Positions 31,196 to 40,913 of a DNA stretch of 64,000 nt are shown piece after piece. Made by a program: the position numbers and the translations under genes. Every line of letters begins with the position of its first letter. The first letter of the stretch is position 1. The notes beneath the pieces were generated by a model. It was not told where the DNA came from, made no database searches, and was given only the letters and a program-made list of their open reading frames with translations. Origin of the DNA: Vibrio mexicanus (GTDB lineage: Bacteria > Pseudomonadota > Gammaproteobacteria > Enterobacterales > Vibrionaceae); contig NZ_JYJP01000090.1 of assembly GCF_001012815.1 (NCBI RefSeq), forward strand, positions 105,882 through 169,881, read 5' to 3'.

Positions 31196-33987
31196 TGTTA
31201 AGTTACGGTTTCCAACGTTTAGCGTTAATTGGCAGTGCTGGCTACCAGCGAGCTGAACTTCCTCTTGATGACTCTGTGTCATTAATTGCACCAAATAACC
31301 ATGGCAAAACAAGCCTAATCAACGCACTCCAATTTCTGCTGATCATCGATCAAAGAAGGATGGATTTTGGCTCTCATACATTAGAGAAAGCTCGCCGTTT
31401 TTACTTTCCGAATAACAGCGCTTACATTCTGCTAGAAGTTATCCTGCCGCAAACTGGCACCGTGGTGTTTGGTTGTGTTGGTAAAGGGGTAGGTTATGAC
31501 TACGAATACTTCGCTTACAAAGGTGAATTAAACCTAGATGATTTCCGTATGGATGATGGCAATATCGTTGCTCAACCAAAGTTAGTTAACCACTTAGCGA
31601 CAAAGAAGCATCGAGTCTCTAAATTCAATGATAAAGAGTTTCGTCACTCGATTTATGGCGGTGCAAAAAGTAAGAAAAATAGCGACATCGATTTTACGGT
31701 GTTTAAACTTGAACATGTAAGTGACGCACGTTCGTTCCAGCAAGTCCTCACCAAAACGCTCAGGCTCGACAAGCTAAACTCCAGTGATGTGAAAGACTAC
31801 TTGTTGAAGATATTTAGTCGAGAGCTACCGAATTCTAGCATCGATTTTAAGCTGGAGTGGGAGAAAGCATTTCAAGACATCAATCTAGAACGCGAGCAGT
31901 ACCTAGCAGCCGTTAACAATCTTGAAACGATTCAAGAGCTCGAACAAAAGTTTGAGCGTACCTTGTCGTTACGAGGAAAGATCGCCGCATGCCAGCCGAA
32001 GGTTAATGAATTGCTGCAGGATTGGCATGGTCATGTTCAAACGCAGACTGAGAATCTATTAACGCAAAAAACTAAGCTTGAGCAAACACAAGGTGAGCTG
32101 AGAAGCCAAGATATCGCCCATGCAGGAGATCGCAAAGACTTAACCAATAAACTGGAAGAGTTAAACCGTATAGAGAAGCAGCGACAAGAGTTGGAAGAGC
32201 GATTTACCTTGATCCCGGATCAATCGTTTTTAGAGAGCCAATTGAAAGCTGCGGAGCAAAAATATGATGCTCAGGCTGCCTTGTGTATTCAATCACAGCG
32301 GTCCTCTTCTGCTGCGATTGGCAAACAGTTGAAAGAGAAAGAAGATCAGCGGCAAAGGTTGCACTCTCAACATCAAACGTTGGGTGACAATTTATACCTT
32401 CATCTTTCTGAAGTGCTTAATGTAGATGAATTAGAAAAGCTGAACAAAGTACTTAGCCAACGAGTAATGCAACTGCCGCCTTCGCAGTATTCGTTTGACA
32501 TCAATCAGCTTCGAAATATGCTGAATGGTGATTCTTCTGAGCAACTCTCGTTTTCAGGTTTAAAACTTTCCCTTGAGGAGCTTATTCCTCAGCATGTTCA
32601 AAAAACAGAGCAGGAGCTGGTGGAGGAAATAGACGATGTTAATAAGCAAATAACAGAACTAAAACAAATACTTGAAGTAAGTAGAGAAAGCGAAGTTGCT
32701 GAGAGGAAAAAGAGCGAATTAAATCTAGCAGTAAAACAGTGTGAACAGGATCTTGAGGATTACCAAAAGCTTCAACAGTTAACAAAAAGTCAGGCTCAGC
32801 GATCTGAGCAAAAAGAAACGCTTGAGCAAGAGCTAAAAACCATTACTGCTGAGCTAGATAAAGCAGAACAAAGGCATAAAACGATAACGGCTCAAATCAA
32901 TGAAATTGCAGGTGAGCTAGCTCAGCTTAAAACGGATAGTGAAAGCGTTGAAAAGCTGAAAAATCAAAGAATTGATGATCAAGCGCTGTTTAACGTTCTT
33001 TCGGAGCAACCACATACGCCTTGGATTATTGTGGACGAATGGTCTCTGGAATATCTACCCGTTCGCCTTGAGCAATACATCGAGGATTGCAAAGACCTCG
33101 ATAAGTTGTCCAAAGAACTGCGTCAAATGAAAAACGAGTTGAACCAAAGAGGTCTCACCAAGTTCCAGATGGCACAAACTCAGGATGAAGAGTTAAAACG
33201 CATCATTCAATTCAGTCATCGTTTAGACGACGAAAAGCAAGCGTTAGAAAAGTGGGCGCGTTCTAAGGTTGTTACAGTGGCAGCGAGTCTAAGAGAACTG
33301 CGCAGTGGCCTTTTTACTTTGCAAAGTAAGATGAGGGAATTCAACCGATTAATCAGTCATAGACAGTTATCGGATCTTAAAACCTTCAAAATTGAACCAG
33401 TTGAGGAGAGCCAGCTTGTAGATGCGATGAATGTACTGATACAGCAAGCAGAGCAAACTGAAAGTGGTCAGAGTTTCGAGCTGTTTGACCAAGGCAGTAT
33501 TCTCGATGATGCGGAGTTAGACCGAGCGAAAAGCTTGCTGATAGAAGAAGGAAACGCTCGCCAAGGTCTAAGAGTTGCAGACTTGTTCAGGCTTGAGTTT
33601 GTCGTTGCCAAGCAAGGGCAGCAACCAGAGTCATTTGAAGATATTGATAGTGCGGCTTCTAACGGAACCGTTTTGATGGCTAAGCTTGTGACTGGTCTGG
33701 CGATGTTGCATCTAATGCAAGATAAACGTCACCAAATGAAAGCGCTATGTTATTTGGATGAGGCGTTGGCCCTGGATACCAAGAACCAAGCTAACTTGAT
33801 AGAGATTGCTAATCAGTTCGGTTTTGCATTGATTTTTGCCTCACCAGCACCGTTAACCACCGCTCGTTATTGTGTGCCTATCCACCAGGCTAATGGTAAG
33901 AACCACATCAGCAAAAATAGTTGGCAGATTTTCGAACCAATTGAGAGTCAAGAACTGTCGCAACCACAAGTGGAGCCATCACTATGA
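31195..33987 (+). CDS. SMC-like ATPase of Wadjet/MksB type, JetC-like
   Basis: 930 residues. N-terminal Walker A APNNHGKTS (32-40; the usual first Gly is Ala), then a long coiled coil (about residues 230-760) with heptad-rich Glu/Gln/Lys sequence and a hinge-like middle. The C-terminal head has a signature-like segment GTVLMAKLVTGLAML and Walker B ALCYLDEALALD (about 853). DNA-translocating motor of plasmid-restricting SMC complexes: extrudes loops and presents small circular DNA for cleavage. It overlaps its neighbours on both sides. Confidence 0.8.
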   Translation: MLSYGFQRLALIGSAGYQRAELPLDDSVSLIAPNNHGKTSLINALQFLLIIDQRRMDFGSHTLEKARRFYFPNNSAYILLEVILPQTGTVVFGCVGKGVGYDYEYFAYKGELNLDDFRMDDGNIVAQPKLVNHLATKKHRVSKFNDKEFRHSIYGGAKSKKNSDIDFTVFKLEHVSDARSFQQVLTKTLRLDKLNSSDVKDYLLKIFSRELPNSSIDFKLEWEKAFQDINLEREQYLAAVNNLETIQELEQKFERTLSLRGKIAACQPKVNELLQDWHGHVQTQTENLLTQKTKLEQTQGELRSQDIAHAGDRKDLTNKLEELNRIEKQRQELEERFTLIPDQSFLESQLKAAEQKYDAQAALCIQSQRSSSAAIGKQLKEKEDQRQRLHSQHQTLGDNLYLHLSEVLNVDELEKLNKVLSQRVMQLPPSQYSFDINQLRNMLNGDSSEQLSFSGLKLSLEELIPQHVQKTEQELVEEIDDVNKQITELKQILEVSRESEVAERKKSELNLAVKQCEQDLEDYQKLQQLTKSQAQRSEQKETLEQELKTITAELDKAEQRHKTITAQINEIAGELAQLKTDSESVEKLKNQRIDDQALFNVLSEQPHTPWIIVDEWSLEYLPVRLEQYIEDCKDLDKLSKELRQMKNELNQRGLTKFQMAQTQDEELKRIIQFSHRLDDEKQALEKWARSKVVTVAASLRELRSGLFTLQSKMREFNRLISHRQLSDLKTFKIEPVEESQLVDAMNVLIQQAEQTESGQSFELFDQGSILDDAELDRAKSLLIEEGNARQGLRVADLFRLEFVVAKQGQQPESFEDIDSAASNGTVLMAKLVTGLAMLHLMQDKRHQMKALCYLDEALALDTKNQANLIEIANQFGFALIFASPAPLTTARYCVPIHQANGKNHISKNSWQIFEPIESQELSQPQVEPSL

Positions 33988-34862
33988 GCCAGGTATTGGT
34001 TAAAGCACTAACGCGACTAATCGAGGTGTACCCTGATTCCATTGCCGGAAGCACATTGACGCCATCTCAGAAGAAGCAGCTTGATGAGTTCAGCCGCAAA
34101 ACTCAGAGTATACAGGTTACTCCTAAAGGCCGTGGCGTTGTCTACCGCATTCTAGATATAGATGTTGTTAAAGTCACACTGCAGCAGTTGGCACCAAATC
34201 AAAACGTGTCTCTATCAGCCCCAGAAAGAGCCGTAAACATAGCCTCCACACGTAGCAGCAAACAAGGAAGAGTAGGTCACGATGTGACCTACGTGCTGGC
34301 TAAAGTGGTTGCCAATCCTCTATGGGAGGTTTCTGGAGTACAGACAGAGCATTTAAATGCAGCGACAGAAGAGTTTGGTGTTTTTTCCCTTGAAGTGGGT
34401 GGAGAAAGAAATAGGGACCTTAACACTCATCATTCTATTTGGCTTGTAGAAAACCAGGCATTGTTTGACCGTTTAGACTGGCTACCCAATAACGAACCCA
34501 CTACCGTTATTTGGTACCGAGGGCAGCTACACAACAAACTCATTGATTGGCTAACAGTGCCTGAAAGGGCAACGATGGTCTATTTTTTTGCTGATTATGA
34601 CGGCGTAGGGCTGAACAACTACCGCCGCCTAAAAGAGCGGCTTGAGAACAGAACAGAATTTTGGATGATGCCTAACTGGAAGGAACTTTTGAACCGTTAT
34701 GGGCAAAACCAGCTTTGGAATGATACTGCCCGTGAATTTGAGTCTTTTGTGCGAAACAGCCAAAAGCTTCTAGATAAATCGCCATTCCTTGGGGAACTGG
34801 TGAGGGAAATGAAGAAACGTGGTTTAGCTTTGGAGCAAGAGGCTGTTTGGTTGAGTCACTGA
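33984..34862 (+). CDS. JetD-like Toprim nuclease subunit
   Basis: 292 residues, start overlapping the SMC stop by 4 bp. The C-terminal half holds FFADYDGVGLNNYRRL (about residue 200), matching the acidic DxD/Glu region of the Toprim-type DUF2220 domain of JetD, the subunit that cuts plasmids in Wadjet. The N-terminal half (about 1-100) is the expected DNA-binding arm (LTPSQKKQLDEFSRKT). Shorter than the usual ~390 residues, so the arm may be reduced. Assignment rests mainly on the motif and operon position. Confidence 0.72.
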   Translation: MSQVLVKALTRLIEVYPDSIAGSTLTPSQKKQLDEFSRKTQSIQVTPKGRGVVYRILDIDVVKVTLQQLAPNQNVSLSAPERAVNIASTRSSKQGRVGHDVTYVLAKVVANPLWEVSGVQTEHLNAATEEFGVFSLEVGGERNRDLNTHHSIWLVENQALFDRLDWLPNNEPTTVIWYRGQLHNKLIDWLTVPERATMVYFFADYDGVGLNNYRRLKERLENRTEFWMMPNWKELLNRYGQNQLWNDTAREFESFVRNSQKLLDKSPFLGELVREMKKRGLALEQEAVWLSH

Positions 34863-34998
34863 TATCTGCAATTTGATTCTACATTTACGACTACAACTTT
34901 CAGGGTTGCTCTTGTTGGGGCTTACCTCATTGTTTTAAAAGCTTTAATTAAGTAATCTCCTTAGTGTTTATATAAAACCAATAATAAAGGTGGGCTAG

Positions 34999-37127
34999 AT
35001 GGATAAACAGGCAGCAGAGCAGTTACTCAAAACTGCAATCGGTGATGAAGGTGCTCAATTTCGAGATGGTCAATGGGAGGCAATTGACGTACTGGTAAAT
35101 CACAATCAGAAATTGCTGGTGGTTCAACGAACCGGTTGGGGTAAAAGCTCTGTTTACTTCATCAGTACTAAGATCTTTAGAGATAGAGGCAAGGGCCAAC
35201 TATCATTGTGTCACCTCTTCTTGCGTTGATGCGAAATCAAATTGAGTCAGCCCAGCGATTAGGTATCAAAGCTGTAACGATGAACTCTACTAATAAAGCT
35301 GACTGGGAGAAAGTTACTCAAGATATCCTGGCTGATAAAGTCGATTGCTTATTGATTTCGCCAGAACGTCTAGCCAACGATCAGTTCGTAGAGACAGTTC
35401 TTCGCCCTACATCAGACAGGATTTCTTTAATGGTGGTTGATGAGGCTCATTGTATCTCCGATTGGGGGCATGATTTTCGTCCAGACTATCGACGTATTGT
35501 TAACATCCTTAAACTATTGCCAAAGAACACTCCTGTCTTGGGCACAACGGCCACGGCAAATGATAGAGTTGTTGATGACATACAAACCCAGTTAGGTGAT
35601 ATTGAAATTCAACGTGGTCCCCTCATCCGAGAAAGTTTGGCTCTACAGAACATAGTACTGCCAGATCAACCATCACGTTTAGCGTGGTTAGCTCAAACTA
35701 TCCCGACCTTAGCCAATACAGGTATCGTATATGTACTCACTCAACGAGATGCTGAAATCGTATCACGGTGGCTAAACCAATGTGGTATCGAAGCTCAGCC
35801 TTACTATAGCGGTGTCACACACCCTGATTTTGTCAATGACCGGGGCAAACTGGATACTGACGCTTATAGAGAGTATCTAGAGCAGCAATTGTTGAACGAC
35901 CAGTTGACGGTCTTAGTTGCCACTACCGCTCTGGGTATGGGGTATGACAAACCAAATTTAGGCTTCGTTATTCATTTCCAAGCTCCTGGTTCTATTGTAG
36001 CGTTCTACCAGCAAGTAGGACGAGCAGGACGCGGTATAGATTCTGCGATTGGTGTTCTGATGTCCGGAGAGGAAGATTCGAGGATTCATGAGTTTTTCCG
36101 CAAAACTGCCTTCCCGACCGAAGCGAACGTAAAACGTATCTTGAAAGCTTTAGAACCAGTAGAGTATCTAACTCCAGAAAGACTGGAAAAAGAAGCTAAT
36201 CTACCACAGGGGAGAATTGAGCATGTGCTTAAGTTTTTAGCTGCAGAATATCCGGCTCCGGTTGGTAATAATGGGAAGAAATGGCATAGAAACCCTGTTC
36301 CTTATCAAATGGATATGGATAAAGTTCAAGCCATAACCGATATAAGAGAAGCAGAGTGGGCTGAAATCGGTGATTATCTAAAAACCAAAGACTGCTTGAT
36401 GCTCAAAGTTCGAAACGCATTGGACGATCACTCTACTGAGTCATGTGGCAAATGCAGAAACTGTATAGGTGAAGAGCTATTACCTTCTCAAGTAGATATA
36501 GAGCTTGGTCAAAAAGCTGCGGATTTCTTGTGTCGTAGTGAAATGGTTATGGAACCAAGAAAACAAATCGCAGCGTCTAACGATGAAGCGGCTAAAACCT
36601 TTATTAAATACGACTTTCCAAGAACGCTGGGAGACTTAGCAGCAGAACCTGGTCGAATCCTCTCACGTTGGGGAGATGCCGGTTGGGGCCAAATGGTGGC
36701 TGATGACAAGCACAATAACCATTTTAGAGATGAGTTAGTAGATGCAACTGTCGAGATGATAACTGAGCGATGGAAGCCAGATGATTTTCCAACATGGGTA
36801 TGTTGTATTCCTTCATTAAACCACAAGACGTTAGTTCCTGATTTTGCAAAACGTTTAGCTGATAAGTTGGGGCTTCCTTTCGTGGACTCTTTGGAAAAAG
36901 TATTAGAAAATGAACCGCAGAAATGGCAGCAGAACAGATATCATCAATGTTCGAACTTAGATGGTGCGTTCAAGGTTAATGAATTAGGCCCTGAAGGCAG
37001 TGTTCTATTGGTTGATGATGTTGTTCGTTCTAAATGGACCTTTACGGTCGGTGCTGCATTATTGAAGCAAGCTGGCAGCGGAAAAGTATATCCAGTCGCT
37101 TTAGCTTCCACATCGGTAAATGATTAA
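34999..37127 (+). CDS. RecQ-type helicase fused to phosphoribosyltransferase (one-base break)
   Basis: Restoring one G in the run at 35193-35195 (KGPTIIVSPLLALM) gives 709 residues. Helicase core: Walker A RTGWGKS (44-50), DEAH in VVDEAHCISDWGHDFRP (about 146), TATAN, and motifs V/VI TALGMGYDKPN, QQVGRAGRG. A cysteine group (CLML...CGKCRNC) resembles the RecQ zinc site. The last ~200 residues are a phosphoribosyltransferase domain with the PRPP-type motif VLLVDDVVRSKWTFTV (about 669), where the classical TTG loop is replaced by RSKWT. No HRDC domain. First gene of the 18.7-kb operon, with start after AAAGGTGGG. A related PRTase acts with DprA in ShosTA. Confidence 0.85.
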
Positions 37128-38470
37128 TGAATTTAACAACAACAGCACAAGCGATTATCCTGCTTACCAGTTACTTTGGTAAGCAGGATAAAGATGCCGC
37201 AAAGCCGCTCACCAATGCGGAGTGGGCGCGTTTCGCTATGTGGTTGAGAGATAGCAAACTCAGTCCTGCCGACTTACTGGATAACAACAAGAAAGCGTTG
37301 TTATCTCAGTGGCGCGATCCCAAAAATAAAGTCACTCAAGAGCGAATTGAAGCCCTTTTAAAGCGAGGGCATAGTATGGCACTAGCGCTCGAAAAATGGA
37401 GTCGCTCAGGCTTGTGGGTCATTACTCGTGCTGACAAAGATAGCTACCCCAAACGTCTACTGCACCAACTTGGTAACCAGGCTCCTCCTGTACTCTATGG
37501 ATGCGGAGATAAAGCGTTACTCAAGGCTGGTGGTATTGCTGTAGTAGGTTCGCGCAATGCTTCGCCTGCAGATCTAGCGTATGCCGAACAGGTTGGGTCT
37601 AAAGCGGCGAGTGCTGGTTTGGGGACAGTTTCTGGTGGAGCAAGAGGAGTCGATGAGTCTTCAATGCTAGGGGCGATGAATGCTGGTGGTGCTGTAGTGG
37701 GTATACTCGCTGATAGTTTGTTGAAAGCTTCCACTTCAGCAAAGTACCGCAGTGGCTTAATGAATGGCAACGTTGTACTAGTCTCTCCTTTCAACCCAGA
37801 AGCTGGATTCAACCGCTTCAATGCAATGGACAGAAACAAATACATTTATTGTTTAGCGGATACCTCTTTAGTCGTTCATTCAGGTGCTAAAGGTGGTACT
37901 TGGGAAGGGGCTATTCAGAACTTAAAGAAAGGTTGGGTTCCTACTTGGGTGAAACAAACCCAAGATTCTTCAGCTGGCAATGCTGGAATTGTTGCAGCAG
38001 GAGCAAGTTGGTGTAGCGAGAACATTGCAGAGCTGAATGTTCAATCATTGTTAGTTAACAGTGCTAACTCTAACGTTAACAACCAAACGGACTTGTTTAG
38101 TCAACCACAAGCAGATTTGTTCGCACAGCCAAATGAAATATCTCAGAGTGAATACAACGATGAGCAGGCTGTAGAGGACGGTTCTGAGCAAGAAACGATA
38201 ATTAACGAAGCGGTAGTAGAGGCTAAAGAATCTGCTTCACTGATAAAGGCAGAGACTGAGGTTGTTTCCAAAGACAGCTTTTATCGATTGTTTGTTCAGT
38301 ATCTACAAACTGTAGCCAGTGAGCCAATATCAGAAGCAGAACTTGTTGAAGTATCAGAGCTTCATAAAGGACAGGTAAAAAGCTGGTTAGCTCTCGCTCT
38401 AGAGCAAAATGTGGTCACTAAACTAACACGACCAGTACGATATCAGTGGAATGATAAGGAAAAGCGGTGA
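37127..38470 (+). CDS. DprA/SMF-like protein with C-terminal winged helix
   Basis: 447 residues; the start overlaps the stop of the RecQ-PRTase gene (TAATG). The DprA Rossmann core is clear: VLYGCGDKALL, GIAVVGSRNASP (136-147) and SGGARGVDESS (about 169), followed by NRFNAMDRNKYIYCLAD. An N-terminal helical region and a C-terminal winged-helix-like extension (about 385-447, PISEAELVEVSELHKG) surround it; the linker is Glu/Asn-rich. The natural-competence DprA of Vibrio is a separate gene, so this one belongs to the island. A DprA-like protein is the antitoxin ShosA of ShosTA, so a partner role for the PRTase is an inference. Confidence 0.83.
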   Translation: MNLTTTAQAIILLTSYFGKQDKDAAKPLTNAEWARFAMWLRDSKLSPADLLDNNKKALLSQWRDPKNKVTQERIEALLKRGHSMALALEKWSRSGLWVITRADKDSYPKRLLHQLGNQAPPVLYGCGDKALLKAGGIAVVGSRNASPADLAYAEQVGSKAASAGLGTVSGGARGVDESSMLGAMNAGGAVVGILADSLLKASTSAKYRSGLMNGNVVLVSPFNPEAGFNRFNAMDRNKYIYCLADTSLVVHSGAKGGTWEGAIQNLKKGWVPTWVKQTQDSSAGNAGIVAAGASWCSENIAELNVQSLLVNSANSNVNNQTDLFSQPQADLFAQPNEISQSEYNDEQAVEDGSEQETIINEAVVEAKESASLIKAETEVVSKDSFYRLFVQYLQTVASEPISEAELVEVSELHKGQVKSWLALALEQNVVTKLTRPVRYQWNDKEKR

Positions 38471-38473
38471 AAG

Positions 38474-38872
38474 ATGGCGACACATCAAGTTTTAGCTGAC
38501 ATTAAACAAACTCTTTCATCCCCTAAACTTGCCAGTCAGCTAGCAATTGATTATCAAAAAGAGTTATCCGAACTAGGCTGGAGTCCCCAGCAATTAGCCC
38601 TTTATTTCGCATTATTGCCAGATGTGAATGTAACGCCAGAGGGATCTGACTGGCTTATTTCAACGGACGACCAAGAGCAGACACTTGAATCTGCTTTAGA
38701 AGCGATCTTGAAGGAAGCGAAAAGGCCAATCGCAACCGACAAATTAGTACAGCAGCTCAAAGGCTTTAACACCAGTGGCCCCCAGCTGATTGCAATAGCG
38801 AAAGCACATCCAAATATGAATTCGATAGGTGGCAGAGCATCTCTATCAAGTAATGAAAAGAACGAACCATGA
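38474..38872 (+). CDS. Small protein with possible winged helix, operon member
   Basis: 132 residues, starting 3 bp after the DprA-like gene and overlapping the methylase start by 4 bp (ATGA). Not recognised. The C-terminal half (ALEAILKEAKRPIATDKLVQQL) resembles a winged-helix/HARE-HTH pattern and the N-terminal half is helical. Position suggests an accessory or DNA-binding subunit linked to the methylase. The function is open. Confidence 0.6.
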   Translation: MATHQVLADIKQTLSSPKLASQLAIDYQKELSELGWSPQQLALYFALLPDVNVTPEGSDWLISTDDQEQTLESALEAILKEAKRPIATDKLVQQLKGFNTSGPQLIAIAKAHPNMNSIGGRASLSSNEKNEP

Positions 38873-40913
38873 CAACTGAGAAAAAACTAACAAAAGCGGA
38901 ACAAGCTGCAATTGAGCAAGCAGAAGCTTCGAAGGCTTTACTTGCAACGAATACCGAGAAATTGTCTAAAGCTTATGATGCAAAAGGGTTTAAACAGCAA
39001 GCCTCTCTAACGACAAGTGCCGATGATCAAACTGCAACCTTGGTGTTTGGCAAAAACAGCGATGGTATTGATACCCATAGAGTTTTACTTTGGGTATTAG
39101 CAGAAGGTCAATGGCAGCTGGCTAATGCTGATGAAGTTGAAAAAGTGGTTATTGATTCGGCTGGTGCGCTAGGTGATGAGGAGTTCCCTAAGTTCGTTCA
39201 CGTATCGGATGGCAAAAATGAAAAACTCTTTGAGATGGACTTTCCGCCTCAAGAAGTGGACCAGATTCCAGATGTAGAAGACATCAACAAATATACGCAG
39301 ATCAAACGCGACCCAACGTACTATTGGTCTCGTGAGATGTATGATCGTCTGATGAAAGGGCTTAATGCCTTTCATGAACGTGTGTACACGCAAGAGAAAG
39401 ATAACGTTTCCAACAAAAACGAAATCATCGAAGAAGTGTCAAAGTTTCTGTTCTTAGAGACCTTCCGTATTCACCATCCCGACCAAACCTTTACCTTTGG
39501 TGAGCAAAGCGTAGTGTTTAAAGATGTGTTTAACTGGCACTACGTTGAACAAAACAAAGACGTAGCCGTTAAGCAGATTAAAACCGCATTTGACGAGTTG
39601 AAGAAACATGCGGATTATATCGTCACTGATGATGCAGGCGAAAAACACCCCATTTTCGATGATGAAACGCACCTTCGATTAGCGAAGCCTGGTAACTATC
39701 ATGCTTTGATGCAGCTCATTCAGAACCTTCCGGGTATTTACCTTAACTCAGAGTATAAAAAACGCCCATCTGAGCGAGCCATTATCGCAGGCAAAGAGCA
39801 TCCAAACCTTGGTAATGTTGCCGCTGATGTTCTAGGACGTGTGTTTGATGTGTTCCTGCGTGCTAACTTCGAGTCGAAGGGTGGTATGGGCGTTTACCTA
39901 ACACCAGCACCCGTAAAGAAATGCATGTTGCAAATGGCGATGCACGATATTTTGAAAGACACTCCACATATTTTGAATACAAATGGTGCTGATGATAAAC
40001 CTGTATTCCGTTTCTGCGACCCTACTTGTGGTTCATATGGTTTTGGTTCTATCGCGTTAGGAGAGGTTGAGCGCGCTCTGATAGGTATTTTAGGAGCTGA
40101 AACCGCAGATGATGTTCGCCGTCACAAGCATTTCCAAGCTATGTTAGAGCATAGCTTTATTGGAGCTGATTCAGCTCCGCTGATGGTGAAGCTTGCACGG
40201 GTAAACATGGCTCTCTTGGGAGCTCCTAAAGCGCATATATTCAAAACAGATAACTCACTTACCACACCTCAACTGCAAGCTGGAAGTTTCGATCTAATCT
40301 GTACTAACCCGCCATTTGGTAAATCAAAATCTTCGATTAAAGAAATCTTAGAGCAATACACGACCGATCTACACGAACCACCAAAGGGTAAAGGTTGGAT
40401 ATATAAACCAACCGTTTATGGACGTGCATTGGGTGGTAAGCCGGACTCGAAAGACCGTTGGAAGTTAGCAAGTAACAGCTTAGATCTCGCTGTTTTGTTT
40501 ATTGACCGTTGCCTAGAGCTTCTGAAGCCTGGCGGAAGACTGTTGATGGTGTTACCTGATGGTATTTTGTGTAACTCAGGTGACCGTTATGTACGAGAGT
40601 ACATTATGGGCAAGAAAGATGAAGAAACGGGTAAATTTAGTGGTGGCAAAGCATCATTAAAGCCGTGGTCTCTTTACCATCAGACACATTTGCACTTTCT
40701 GGAACAGGGGCTAAAACGAGTATTTTGTATTTACAAAAACGAGGTGCCCACCATGAAGATGAAAACACCTTTGCGAATCAAGAACAGGGCGATGTTTTTA
40801 TGGCAGTAGCAGATACGCTTGGGTATGTAGTTAAGAAAAACGTAGAAGATTATTCAATAGGCGTTCCTAACGATTTAGCCACTATCTCTTGTGCTTATGT
40901 GAGAGGTGAGTAA
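38869..40913 (+). CDS. N6-adenine DNA methylase, HsdM type (one-base break)
   Basis: Restoring one A in the run at 40659-40661 (ASLKAVVSLPSDTF) gives 681 residues. Motif I is DPTCGSYGF (about 384; the usual GSGG is GSYG) and the catalytic motif IV NPPFG (about 481), as in type I R-M methylases of the gamma class. A long N-terminal helical region (about 1-290) resembles the HsdM_N domain. It is followed by a specificity protein but by no HsdR, so in this operon the methylase likely marks self DNA for a different effector. Confidence 0.9.
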
